Of a stretch of 64,000 nt of DNA, positions 11,094 through 21,454 are shown piece after piece (position 1 is the stretch's first letter; every line of letters begins with the position of its first letter). Made by a program: the position numbers and the translations under genes. This stretch comes from Dactylorhiza incarnata (lineage: Eukaryota; Streptophyta; Magnoliopsida; Asparagales; Orchidaceae). The stretch is from NCBI GenBank assembly GCA_033032865.1, contig JAWHQI010000068.1, positions 3,286,001 to 3,350,000 on the forward strand, in the 5' to 3' direction. The notes beneath the pieces were generated by a model. That model ran no database searches, was not told where the DNA came from, and saw only the letters and a list, made by a program, of their open reading frames with translations.

Positions 11094-11417
11094 CTAAAAA
11101 GATGATGAGAGTAAAGATCTGGTTACCCAAGTGGTCGATCCCATTGTATAGGTGGACGCCTTAGGTACCCAGATTTGTTTAACATTAACTTTTCCTTTCT
11201 TCCAACATGAGCCCGAGATGTGACCAAATCGATGACATTTGGCACACACAATGAATGGTGAGGAACCATTTTTCAATGGTTTCTCTGGACTCTTGCTGGT
11301 GGAAACATCTTTATGTGTGGACTTAGAAAAAATTTTCATTTTGAAAAACAGGTTTTCTGAACCTGGAGCTGTCGCTGGTTCCGACAGCTGCTGTCGGAAA
11401 TTTCCGACAGCCTCCAA
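11094..11417 (-). pseudogene. C2 gag C-terminus, second zinc knuckle
   Basis: This frame contains the CCHC knuckle CAKCHRFGHISGSC and then QIWVPK, a segment also seen at the end of the C4 gag (CIWVPK, near 47846). It is shifted by one base relative to the main gag frame, which ends at 11422. The break lies beside the palindrome at 11391-11410. Confidence 0.8.
11391..11410. promoter_or_regulatory. Palindrome inside gag
   Basis: A perfect copy of CTGTCGGAAATTTCCGACAG sits in gag coding sequence. An imperfect relative (CTGTCGCTGGTTCCGACAG) is adjacent at 11369-11387. It is the only copy found inside a sense coding region of C2. Confidence 0.85.
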
Positions 11418-11421
11418 AGCT

Positions 11422-12648
11422 TCAAGAAACGTATTCTAGCCGAAATTTTGCTGTCCCATGGCATTGGTTGGCTAAAAGCATATCCAGAGAATTTTTTCCA
11501 ACACCAAATTTTCCAATTGCCATGTTCAACTCATTTACTTTGGACTTTAAAATTGAATTTTCTTTTACTATCATGCCACATCTATTTGCAACACTTTTCT
11601 TATAATTCTCTAATTGAGAATGAGAGAATTTAACAACTTTTTCTAAATCCTTTTTCTCTTTTAGAAGTTGATCAATTTTTTGATCGGACTTAGAAATAGT
11701 GTTTTCAAGTTCTTTTATCCTTGTCGAAGAGTGATCACACTCTTGACAAATTTTCTTCTCGTTCCCAATAGATTTCAAATCATTTGATAACTTTTTATTT
11801 ACTTTCAAAAGAACTTTGTTTTCAGATTTTAAAAAATCAATTTGTTTTAGGCTTTTATCTAAAAATTTGCATGTTTTCATAAATTCAGAATATAAATCTT
11901 CATAAGATGGAGGAGTTACCTCAGTGTCGCTTTGGAAACTGCAGTCGTCGTCAGATGACGCATTTTCTTTCCCCATCAAGCAGACATTTGCCTCCTCTTC
12001 CTCCTGTGTTGAGGAATCACTTTCTTCACCAGACGAAGAATCATCCCAAGTCTCTGCCTTTAACACTTTCTTCTTGTAACTTTTATCGTGCCTCTTTGCT
12101 TTTTGCTTGTTCAGATACTTTGGGCACTTGCTTCTGATATGACCAATCTTCTTGCAATGGTAGCACTCCGGTAGCGGACGCTTCTCTTCATTCTCCATTT
12201 TTCCTTTGCCTTTTTGGTAGGCAAAATCGTTCTTTTTGAAAAATTTCTTAAATGAATTTCTCCTCTCCAGATTTCTCATAAACTTCTTACAGTTCCTCAC
12301 AAACAGTCCTTCCTCATCTTCCTCACTTTCTTCAGATTCAGTTTCAACTTCCTTTTTAGATTTCAACGCCAAGCTTTTCTTTTTGAGCTCCAAATTGTAC
12401 TCTTGGCTTTGAATCTTCAGCTCCACTTCATGGGTTTTTAGATTCCCAATGAGACTCTCCAATTGTAAGGTCTTAAGGTCATGTGGCTCAGAAATTGCAG
12501 TCACTTTAGAATTGAACTTCGGGGGAAGTGATCTTAAGATTTTCCTCACTAAATCTCCATTGGAGAAAACCTTACCCAACACCTTTGAATCGTTCACGAT
12601 TTTAGTAAATCGTGTGTACATTGTATCAATTTCTTCATCCACCTCCAT
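11422..12648 (-). pseudogene. C2 gag: capsid end, zinc knuckle, coiled coil
   Basis: It continues the frame of 12655-13065 after one TGA at 12655-12657. It shows the capsid end (MYTRFTKIVNDSKVLGKVFSNGDLVRKILRSLP), a charged helix, a CCHC knuckle CYHCKKIGHIRSKC near residues 160-175, a Ser/Glu-rich spacer and a long heptad-like Lys/Glu/Leu region (about residues 260-370) that probably forms a coiled coil. A stop at 11422-11424 ends it, and the true continuation is in the next frame at 11417. Confidence 0.9.
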
Positions 12649-12654
12649 TTTGAA

Positions 12655-13065
12655 TCATTTGAATTCTGACTCCAGTTGAAATAGCTTTGAGTCCTTTACC
12701 TGCGAAGTACCTTCATGAGTGATTTCTAAAAGATTCCAAATTTCATATGCAGTATCACAAGCACAAACTCTATTAAATTCAGTGCGATCTAGTGCGCAAA
12801 ATAAAGCATTCATGGCTTTTGCATTGTTTTTACATCTTAAATTATCATTGTCATCCCACTTGTCTTTGGGTTTGACCATAGTTACATCTCCTACAACAAT
12901 TGTTGGGGAAGAATAACTCGTCTCGACCATATTCCAAACTTCCATGTCGAGAGCTATTAGAAAACACCGCATTCGGGTTTTCCAATAGTTATAGTCCGTG
13001 CCCGTAAAAAGTGGTGGCCTACTGATTCCTTGCCCCTCAACGAACGCGTGATCGTTGTGCGCCAT
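12655..13065 (-). pseudogene. C2 gag N-terminus
   Basis: The likely start is the ATG at 13063-13065 (MAHNDHAF), 37 bases downstream of the primer site. The typical copia gag opening FTGTDYNYWKTRMRCFLIAL and NAKAMNALFCAL are visible. The frame ends in a TGA but the following codons read straight into 12648, so the stop is probably a point mutation. Confidence 0.9.
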
Positions 13066-13101
13066 TACTCCCGGTGGTAAAACCGTTTTGGAGTAACCTA
13101 C

Positions 13102-13112
13102 CTCTGATACCA
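13102..13112 (-). other. C2 primer binding site (tRNA-Met)
   Basis: The minus strand reads TGGTATCAGAG, complementary to the 3' end of plant initiator tRNA-Met. It lies two bases inside the end of the 5' LTR. This fixes the element's orientation. Confidence 0.95.
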
Positions 13113-13114
13113 CT

Positions 13115-14366
13115 TGTTGGATCGTGTGACGCCCTTAGAGGGGGGGGGGGGGTGAATAAGGGTGCGTATAAGAAAATAATTTTTACTTAATAATTTTTAG
13201 ACAAATTTACTTTAATAAAAAGTTACTTATAAATAATTTTAAACCAATGCAATATTTGTACTAAACCAAACACAAATTTCTAAGATAAAGATTTAAGCAA
13301 ACAAATTTGCAATTAGTGAAAAAAGCATAATTTTTTTTATCATGAAATATGCATACAATAAAAATGATCTTAACAATGCTTAAGATCAAGGCACAATTAT
13401 GATAAAAAAAATACAATAATTTTTGCCCAAGGATCGGAAGGCTATCACTTGTCTCTCCCAAGACCAAGCCCAAGCCTATCCTCTTGATCTTCCCAAGATC
13501 TAGACGTAGCATACAAGACCACGATTTCCCACCAAGCCACACAAGGCTTGGACGCTCCGCACAAGGAAGCGATTTTCCCCTAAGCCGCGCAAGGACTTAG
13601 ACGCCGCACACAAGACGACGATTTCTCTACCAATATAAAATGAAATGTGTGTAAATGAAAATACAATATGAAAAGGACAACTCCCTAGAAATTCAGATCT
13701 CTGAATGGATTGTTGAAGCCTCGAGATGATCGTTGATGTAGAAGCGCGCCCAATCTCGTCTTCAATCTTCAATCCTTCTTTACACATATGGGAGTTGAAG
13801 AGGTTCTAAAGCTCTCTGGTTCGTATGCACTAAGGAAGGGACTTGGAATTCTCAAAGTTTTTGAATGCACGAACACAAGGAGTCATTTTATAGAAAATCG
13901 CTGTCGCCTGGGCGACATCGACTGTCGGAATTTTCCGACAGCGCTAAACTGCCGCTGGAGTGCCGTCGTGTGGGCAGTTGCTGTAACCGCCGAGCTGTCG
14001 CCTAGGCGACATCGATGTCGGATTTCCGACAGCGCAAAACTACTGGTCGTGGGTGGTGTCGTGGTCAGTTGTTGTAACCTCCGAGTTGTCGCCTGGGCGA
14101 CATCGCTGTCGGATTTCCGACAGCTCAAAACTGCCTTTCGTCGTGCTGCCGTGGAGGGAAGTAGTTGTAACTTCTCTGCTGTCGCCTGGGCGACATCAGC
14201 TGTCGGAATTTTCCGACAGTGAAATTTCCCACATTCAAATTTAGCTCCAGTAGAAATGTGAACATCTCATACCTGTTATCTGCACACTATTAATAAAAAT
14301 AGAATCTAATACAAACGGGACTTTGTTATTATCAAACCGGAGGAGTGCGAAACGCATGCTCCAACA
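13115..14366 (-). mobile_element. C2 5' LTR
   Basis: This LTR is 1252 bp and is the partner of 3315-4581, with the same termini, TATA box (13883-13892) and palindrome array (about 13898-14219). The G homopolymer is at about 13140-13152. It lacks about 16 bases near 13424 that the other copy has. TSD copy CTTGT follows at 14367-14371. Confidence 0.95.
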
Positions 14367-14371
14367 CTTGT

Positions 14372-15277
14372 CTGAAGTCGGCCAGATGCTCTTGGCTTGT
14401 TCTTGGTTTTCTAAGGAAGGAGCGGTCTTGTGTTCGCGCAGCTTGTGCGCGGTCTGCTGCTGATCTGTGGTCTTGGACCGGATATTGTCCAAGTGGTGAT
14501 CGCGTGGTCTGCTCTTTGAGACCGCTGGCGATCTGGCGGGTGGTGATTGTACCTCTCTTGTGGAGTTGACGACATCCATCTAGTCGTCTATAAATAGAGG
14601 TGCAGGGCCCGTCATTCCTAATGAGAACTGTAAGAACTAGAGCCTGAGTTTATTCGTGCGGTCTCAACTTTGAGGTCAGGCGGTCTCGGAAGCAAGTTGA
14701 CTGTTTGTTGTGTTCGCAGGTTTGCGGTCAGCAGGTTGCGGTCTCCTTCCTTGGTGATTTCCCAGCGGCTTGAATAAACAGTTCGGCAGTGGCTTTTCTG
14801 CGAACTGGTTTATGTTTGTTCTTGTGCTGTTCACAGCGAGCTCAGCAATCAGGCGACCTTCAGCGGTCAGGTGATCATAGTTGCGGTATGGCGACAGCTT
14901 CAGTTCTTTGTTCAATAAGCTCCAGTTCGTGCGGTCTGAGGTGGCGTCTTGCAGTGTGGTCTGAGGTTGTGGTCTGACGTCATCTGGGCTGTTTTCTGTT
15001 CGTGCGGTCTCAGGTCAAGCCGGGCGGTCTCTGGAGTCAAGCGGTCTGTGCGGTCTCTGCTTGTCAAGACTGCTAGATTTGTTTTGGTGTGTTTTGATCT
15101 TCACTTCTCCGTGATTCTTATGAATCATGTCTCGCCATGTATACCTCGCACTGTAAATGAAGTTTGTGATTCAATAAAGTTTCTTGTGTTGTTGTGTGGC
15201 ATTGTGGTTGTTTGGCTATAACTCAGTTGATGCAACTCCTGCTTACTCCTGAACGATTCAAATCAAAAATTTTAACA
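14372..15277 (+). mobile_element. C1 3' LTR, second part
   Basis: This is the continuation of 3044-3314 after the C2 insertion. It carries many GCGGTCT words in both orientations, a TATA box TATAAATAG at 14589-14597 and the end AATTTTAACA. Upstream of the TATA box the words are densest. It abuts gypsy element G1 at 15278, so C1 inserted into G1. Confidence 0.9.
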
Positions 15278-15482
15278 CGCAGGTCTGCAACATCCTGCAA
15301 ATTGACCTCAATGATAACATCAGAAATAGTTGTAGTTTCGTGTGTAGTGGGATAAGACGTGCTTCTTAAGAGTTCAGGCTCACTCTCCACACAAGGGAAC
15401 AAATCCACGCAAAGTGGTACATGAACCGAAGAGTATGGAGGGTCACATCAGAAACAAAGTCATGAGGGACACTGATGCACGT
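15278..15482 (-). other. G1 internal sequence, noncoding
   Basis: This is the part of gypsy element G1 between the C1 insertion and the zinc-knuckle ORF. On the minus strand it corresponds to the middle of the G3 ORF at 54158-55225, but it is decayed and carries no clear frame. Confidence 0.5.
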
Positions 15483-15857
15483 TTAGATTCCAAAGCCTTC
15501 AGGAAGTGAAGGTGGAAGTGACACATAATCAGAGGAAGGAGCTGTGCTCGCAGAATTCGAAGATGGGATGATCCGGATATCCGGCTCATCGTCATCCGTC
15601 AGTTGGCGAAGATAATCAGCACAGTCCTTCAAGGCATGCTCTATACTTTTGCAAAATAAACACTGCTTTACCGTCTTCGCCGACACCAAAGGTGCGGCAG
15701 CCGCGTAAAAGTGCGACGACGGAGGCGCAATAGAGTAGCCAAAAGATTTATTGGCTCCGTACGGTTTCTGAACAACACCATACTCTTTGGGACACCTATC
15801 ACTAGAATGGGATGTGTCCCCACACCAACGATATCGGATATTCAAATGCGCCCACAT
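15483..15857 (-). pseudogene. G1 zinc-knuckle ORF (gag-like)
   Basis: 124 codons, homologous to the ORFs at 54158-55225 and 59562-60011. The first knuckle is damaged (Tyr in place of the first Cys: YRWCGDTSHSSDRC), and the second is intact (CLFCKSIEHALKDC, near residue 65). The ORF starts about 110 bases after the primer site, with no capsid domain before it. It is probably the remains of a gag whose capsid part was lost. Confidence 0.65.
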
Positions 15858-15966
15858 GATACAGAAGAAGAAAATAGCATAATAAAGACTAAATTAAAAA
15901 GAATACAAGACTCAATCGAAAATAATCGATTCCCAACCAAAATATCATCACACCTGCACTCCCCTG

Positions 15967-15983
15967 CAACTGCGCCAAAAACT
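15967..15983 (-). other. G1 primer site, decayed tRNA-Asp type
   Basis: The plus strand reads GCAACTGCGCCAAAAACT. In G3 the same position has the intact plant tRNA-Asp 3' end, CCCCGGCAACGGCGCCA. Here two positions differ. It adjoins the LTR at 15984. Confidence 0.75.
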
Positions 15984-17532
15984 TGATACGATTACGACAA
16001 GTGCACCAGCGCGTGCAAGTAATAGTTGGGAGGCAACTCCCCAGATATCGATCTCAAAGGGAATGCAAGTTGTGGAGACAAGAAAATAGAGTGAGGTGAT
16101 TGTTACGACGAGCAATAGAAAGTAAAAACAAGGGCATTGTGATTGGTGTCCTAAGCTATTGCAGAAATAAGAGAAATGCGGGTCGAAAGCACCGCTTCGC
16201 AAAGTGGGGGTGAGTGCAGCGGCCGCGATGCCGCGCTTCGGTATGTGAGTGAAATGGCCATAGTGCGGGGTTTTGTGAGGGTCGTATTCACCTCGTCGCG
16301 AAACACGCAACTAGCAATTTCTAGTGCGGAGCACTACAAAGCGGTGGAGTGGATGGGGGACTACGACGCTTCTCAAATCTCATAAACCACAAAAGATCTC
16401 AAAAACATGAAATCATATTAACTAAAACACAATGTTTATGAACATATTCCACAATAACAAACACATACAAGGAAAACTTTGAAGCAAAGCGTAGGGGAAA
16501 AGAGAAAACCGAAGCTCGAAGACTTTGCTAAAGATTCTCAGCCGGAATCGTAGGGTTGTCAATCCTCGTTCGTGCTCGGTCTTCAGTTGCGTCCGGGTTC
16601 CGGAGGAGATGTTACCTTCCTCTACTATTACCCATCTTCTTCGTGGTCTAGCTCGAGGTAACTCTTGTTCGACACCTTGAATGCAGCGGAGACTTTTCGT
16701 CTATGGCGTTCTTGAGCTCAAAGATGATAGAGGAGGCCAAGGAGGGAGCTTCGGCGGAAGATTTGCAAGACAATGGTTGTCGGAGCTCCTCCTAGGTCAA
16801 ACGGTGGTGGAGAGGTGAACTCGGCGAAAATGGCGGGCTTCTGGAGCTTTTCCCGCGGTGGATCCTGATTGCAGCAGATTTCCTGCCTTAAATACTAAAA
16901 GGTCAGAAATTTAGTTACGCACGGGCAAACGCACAACCGTGCGTTGCCCGTGCGTTATTTAACAAATAAAGTAGCTTGACGAAGAAGGAGCTGCGCCCGT
17001 GCGTTTTACTCACGCACGGGCGAATCCGCCCGTGCATAAAAACGCACGAACAGATTCATATTGGCTAAAAATTAGTTGAAACAGGCGATCGTGCATTTCC
17101 TTCGCACACGGGCAACTGCCCGTGCGTAAAAACGCACGAACAAAGTCAGATCACCGGTTTTCTCCCCAAATGAAGGTGCTCGACCGCAGCCATCCGTGCG
17201 TCAAGAAAACGCACGACCGTGCGCTATACACAATCATGTTTTCTGGGCAAAAGGGGATGATTCAACCACCTGTAAGAATAACAATCCAGCGGGAATACAC
17301 CTCCAGTACCAATCAGACAGAGAAAAAAGGATTGGGGAGCACCATGTGCTTACCCCCAATAACATGGAGCGCAAACGCACACCAAAACTGGCCCAAAAAG
17401 AGCACGAAGCACGCAAGTGCGTGTAACTGAGCATAAGATAAATAGATGCACTAATAGCTCGAAAATGACGTGCACAAGAGTGAAAAGCAGCCCGGATGAG
17501 TCCATAAAAGTGTATTAAAATGGGACTCATCA
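15984..17532 (-). mobile_element. G1 gypsy LTR
   Basis: 1549 bp with ends TGATACG and GACTCATCA. It is homologous to the G3 LTRs near both ends. The primer site is on its left, so it is the 5' LTR of a minus-strand element. The promoter (TATTTAAGG on the minus strand, 16886-16894) is preceded in the sense direction by an array of CGCACGGGC/GCCCGTGCG words at about 16917-17225. Confidence 0.88.
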
Positions 17533-17730
17533 AGGGGTCGTATATTGTAGACGAGGCACTCAAGACAGGAGGGTACCACCTCTGAAATGTGGATGGGGTA
17601 CTCCTCGGCCTGGCCAGGAGCGGAGTTGACCTGAAACGATTCTATCCTTGAAGTTTTTTGTAATTGTCTTGTTATATATTCTATTCTCAATATATTGGTT
17701 TGGAAGTTTTTTCTAAGCAGGAGTCCCCGA
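17533..17730. other. Spacer before minisatellite
   Basis: This is flanking sequence into which G1 inserted. There is no ORF or terminus that could be assigned. It may be part of the same element as the minisatellite that follows. Confidence 0.4.
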
Positions 17731-18478
17731 GTTTTGGTGCTGGAGTGCTCCAGATCGATTACGCTACCTGGCTATCATAGATGGCGGGACAGGTTGATCT
17801 CTGGAGAGGCTGGCAAGGTGGAAAGTTTTGGCGCTGGAGTGCCCAAGATCGATTCCGCTCCCGGGCTCTCATAGACGGCGAGACAGGTTGATCTCTGGAG
17901 AGGCTTGCAAGGTGGAATGTTTTGGTGCTGGAGTGCCCCAGATCAATTCCGCTGCTAGGCTCTCATAGACGGTGGGACAGGTTGATCTCTAGAGAGGCTG
18001 GCAAGGTGGAAAGTTTTGGTGCTGGAGTGTCCCAGATCGATTCCACTGCCGGCCTCTCATAGACGGTGGGACAGGTTGATCTCTAGAGAGGATGGCAAGG
18101 TGGAATGTTTTGGTGCTGGAGTGCCCCGGATCAATTTCACTGCGGGGCTCTCATATACGGTGGGAATGGTTGATCTCTGGAGAGGCTGGCAAGGTGGAAA
18201 GTTTTTGGTGCTGGAGTTCCCCAGATTGATTTCGCTGTCAGGCTCTCATAGACGGTGGGACAGGTTGATCTCTGGAGAGGCTGGCAGAGTGGAAAGTTTT
18301 TGGTGCTGGTGTGCCCCAGATTGATTCCGCTGCCGGGCTCTCATAGATGGTGGGATAGGTTGATCTCAGGAGAGGCTGGCAAGGTGGAAAGTTTTGGTGC
18401 TGGAGTGCCCCAGATCGATTCTGTTGCCGGACTCTCAAAGACGGTGGGTCAGGTTGATCTCTGGAGAGGCTGGCAAGT
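17731..18478. repeat. 94-bp minisatellite, about 8 copies
   Basis: The unit starts at GTTTTGGTGCTGGAGTGCCC at 17731, 17825, 17919, 18013, 18107, 18201, 18296 and 18391, so the period is 94-95 bp. Each copy includes CAGATCGATTC, CTCTCATAGACGGTGGGA and GGTTGATCTCTGGAGAGGC. Copies differ by point changes. 94 is not a multiple of 3, so the ORFs seen across it are not meaningful. Confidence 0.95.
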
Positions 18479-19222
18479 AAGTTATTCTTGTTAAGGGGTT
18501 TGGTTCGCCAAATCTCGCACGGCCTGGATAGGGCGAGCCCTTGGGGTTGCTCGCGAGAAATGAAGGACAACAATTGCTAAAAAGTGCCAAGTCTAAGGGT
18601 AATGACGAGACGGCTGGGTACAGTGACTTCACGGTTTGTCAGGTTGGGCCCTGGCTCGCAAAAAGCACCTGGAGAATTCATAAGTAACGTCTGAGACTAG
18701 TAAGTTGGGAGGTACGCCGGCGCGGTGGTTAACAAGCAATGCTGGTCGCTCGTAGAGGGTGGGCGAACGAGGCAGGATAATGTCAATCCCGCTCGCAAAA
18801 GCCCCGATGGGTGAGCCAGAGGCGCGAAGCGGGCCACACTCAACGGAAGAGAAAATAGATGGTCCATCTAGCAAAACTCCTAAGCGGGATAAGCTATGCG
18901 AGCATCTTATTGAATATGCGCGAGGTAAGATAGAGAGACAAAACGAAAGTACGATGAAAGGGTGAACCTTATAATCATCGCATACAAGAAGGAGGCGAAC
19001 GCGAGCATGAATAATAGCGTTAAAGATGCGAGCGCGGATAAGAGTAAGAGCACAAGCATAACCAAATATATTCACGCGAGCATAGAAAAGCTTAATGCGA
19101 GCAAGATAGAAAGGCAATTACTAGATAGAAAAATGTTCCATGTTTTCTTTTCTCAAAAGTGTTACAAAATAACGACAAACTCGTCGGGTGAAAACAAAAA
19201 CTTTACATTGAAAATTAAAATG
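18479..19222. other. Noncoding, gypsy-associated
   Basis: No convincing gene. The stretch is rich in the word GCGAGC or its complement GCTCGC. It lies on the 3' side of the accessory gene at 19223-21169 and probably belongs to the same element. Confidence 0.4.
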
Positions 19223-21169
19223 CTAATGTTGGTCGCTGGACGGCTCTTCCTCGCTCCTGCGGTCTTCAGGATCCGGGATCGGTGCGAACAGGTCCGGGAC
19301 GATGTCCTCGATGCCGAGCTCCAGTGCATCCGGGGAAAGCAGGCCCGCCCCTTTGAGGGTCTCAAAGACGAGGGTGGCTACACCCATGGAATTCTTGCGG
19401 GTTGCCTCCTGTTTGCCTCGAGATATCTTCTGATTCCCAGCTTGCAGAGGGGATGGAGGGAGCGCAGCCCTAGTCAGCTCGTAGACATGCGCTTTGAGGA
19501 ACGCAACCTCTGCTTCCAGGTCGGCGTTCCACGAGAGCAGCTGGCTCGCGGTCTCGGCATCCTGAAGAAGAAAAATGTAAGCCAAGCAAAACATATAGCA
19601 GGCGAGATGGAAGTTGTATGGAGGACTTACAATTCCACCCTGAAGGCTGGAGAGGAGACCTTCCGATATGGCCTCTCTCCCTTTGAGGCTCGTGACCTCG
19701 TCGGTGGCCGCCTTGAGCTCGCCCTGAAGCTCTTTTGAATCTCTTTCCGCGGTGAGATACCGCCAAGCCGTCATGTGGGATAGCTTCAAGGAATGGAAGT
19801 GGGCTCGCATTGACTCGTTGATGAGCAGCCGGGACCACAGGGCCCCAAAATCGGCGGCATCCTCGCGGCCCTAAAGCCCTAAGGCGAGGGAGAATGCCTC
19901 GCCTCCCCCCTTATCTCTCTCGATCGAGGAGGGGAGGAGCGACTAGCAAGAGATCCTGTTGAGGTCAGGATCCCATGCGAGCACCGGCTCGTCGAGGGTG
20001 TCAGGAAGTTTAGCACCCAGGCCGAAGTTTTTGTGGCTGATTGGTTTGGGCACGCCAGGGGTGTCCTTCGGCTCGCTTCCTTCGTGGGCAGCTTTCTGGC
20101 TCGCGGAGGGACTGAGCAGAGTCTCCGCCTAGCTCAAGTCCATGATCTCTTTCCCCCTTGTTTTGGAGGGGGTGTCCTTGCTCCTCTTCTTGGCGGGGGG
20201 CTTCGCGATGAGCTGGCTCGCAGACGGCGGCCGCTTCTTACCTGAAGTCGAGCCTGGATGCTCTCGACAAGCATCGGCAGCCGCGATGGCAAGTGTGCTC
20301 GAGGAGAGGGTTGCGCTCCTCGCATATGGGGGATGGATGGGAAGATCCCGCTCTCCTGCAAAGGCAAAAGAAAAAGATAGCGGATAGAATGAGAAAAAAT
20401 ATAAGAGCTTGCGAGTTCGAGCCGAACCTTCCACTTGCGGGACCGGCAGTAGCGAGTCCACCCTCTGTCGAAGGTGGGCGACCTCGAAGTTCTTACCGTC
20501 CAAGTATTGGTAGAGCTTCGCGTCGTCACTGCCGAGCGAGGTAGGAGGGCGGTAGGGGGCATCATCCCGTTGGAGGGGGAGAAAGGGATTTGCAGAACGG
20601 TCCTTTTACTAGGACGAATTTCTGGTGCCAGTAGTGTGCTTTGTTCTCCGTCTCGCAGACGGTGACATGTTGGCTCGCAAAGTGGGTCGTCCCATCCTTG
20701 TACGCGCGGAAGGAGAAGACTTTGCGGAAGACGAGTAGGTTGAACTCGATCTTCTACTCCCGCAAATAGCAAGCGAACGCGACCACCACGGCGATCGCGT
20801 TCGGCATCATCTGGCTCAATAGGACGCCCTAGTACTTGAGTACCTAAAAAATTCACCAAAAGAAGGTTAGCATGCTCCCAGCGAAGCGAGTAAAAATCGC
20901 GAGGGACGAGTAAATTACCTGGCGCACTTCTGGACAGAGTGGGAGCCGCAACCCAATCTCAAAATGAGCAATGGGGATGGCAAGCTCGTCGGTGGACGGG
21001 TCGTTGAGGGCGGCTGTGCTCGGCGTCGGCGAGCAACATACCCCGAAGGGATGTACTTATCCACTGTGTCGAGGAACTCGTCACCAGTGAGCGAGGCGTA
21101 GAAGAACGAGTGGTCGCGAATCGCCCTGGCGCACCTGGCTTGCCCCTCGGATTTGCCCTTGATAACCAT
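19223..21169 (-). pseudogene. Spliced gypsy-associated accessory gene, decayed
   Basis: Exons can be read on the minus strand. The first contains DEFLDTVDKYIPSGYVARR and, after one frameshift near 21000-21040, IAHFEIGLRLPLCPEVRQ. An intron with GTAATT...TTTTTTAG lies at 20844-20918 (75 bp). The next exon has VLKY*GVLLSQMMPNAIAVVVAFA and FRAYKDGTTHFASQHV with two TAG codons. A 72-bp intron ending TTTGCAG follows near 20360-20431, then a basic Lys/Ser region (KKRSKDTPSKTRGKE). A coiled-coil-like exon with a 69-bp intron at 19562-19630 (GTAAGTCC...TTCTTCAG) ends near 19223. The pattern recalls the putative gypsy-type transposon family of plant Tat-like elements. The protein is not functional as it stands. 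Confidence 0.7.
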
Positions 21170-21292
21170 GATGCTAGTAGTTGCGAACCGGGAAAAGAAG
21201 CGAGTGTGAGATGGAACTTTCGAGAGGGATTGTAAGAGAAAAGAGAGGCTAGAGAACAGTTAATGCGGTAGTTAGAAAGTAAAAGATGATGG

Positions 21293-21301
21293 CTATTTAT
21301 A
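21293..21301 (-). promoter_or_regulatory. TATA box of gypsy accessory gene
   Basis: The minus strand reads TATAAATAG, 124 bases before the ATG at 21169. A pyrimidine-rich leader follows. This fits an independent promoter for the spliced gene. Confidence 0.55.
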
Positions 21302-21454
21302 GAAATGAAACAGGTGAGAAGGATACAAAGCGTCGGGGTTTGCGGATAGCAGAATCGCGCGGTGATTTTCCGGCTTCTTGGGGCCTTAACCACTCCAAGC
21401 GGGTTGGCGTCCTGGAGAAGTCTGCTGATCCGTCGGCGAGTCAAAGCTGCAGAA

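Larger units (their letters stand above)
3315..14366 (-). mobile_element. C2: SIRE-like copia element, complete
   Basis: This is a full-length LTR retrotransposon on the minus strand, 11,052 bp. In sense order it has: 5' LTR 13115-14366, tRNA-Met primer site 13102-13112, gag with two zinc knuckles, protease-integrase-RT-RNase H ending at 8001, a convergent accessory gene at 6593-7708, a long 3' region, a polypurine tract at 4582-4594 and the 3' LTR at 3315-4581. The target duplication CTTGT is perfect at 3310-3314 and 14367-14371, so it inserted into the C1 LTR. The long LTRs, the gag with coiled-coil-like tail and the pol motifs resemble the SIRE/Maximus lineage; that assignment is by eye. 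Several stops and frameshifts make it inactive. Confidence 0.95.

Noticed and set aside
17731..18478. Regular repeats that could suggest a CRISPR array
   Set aside because: The units are 94 bp head-to-tail with no unique spacers, in a plant genome.
18629..19117. 162-codon minus-strand ORF
   Set aside because: Low-complexity GCTCGC-rich sequence without recognisable motifs; more likely the noncoding end of a gypsy element.
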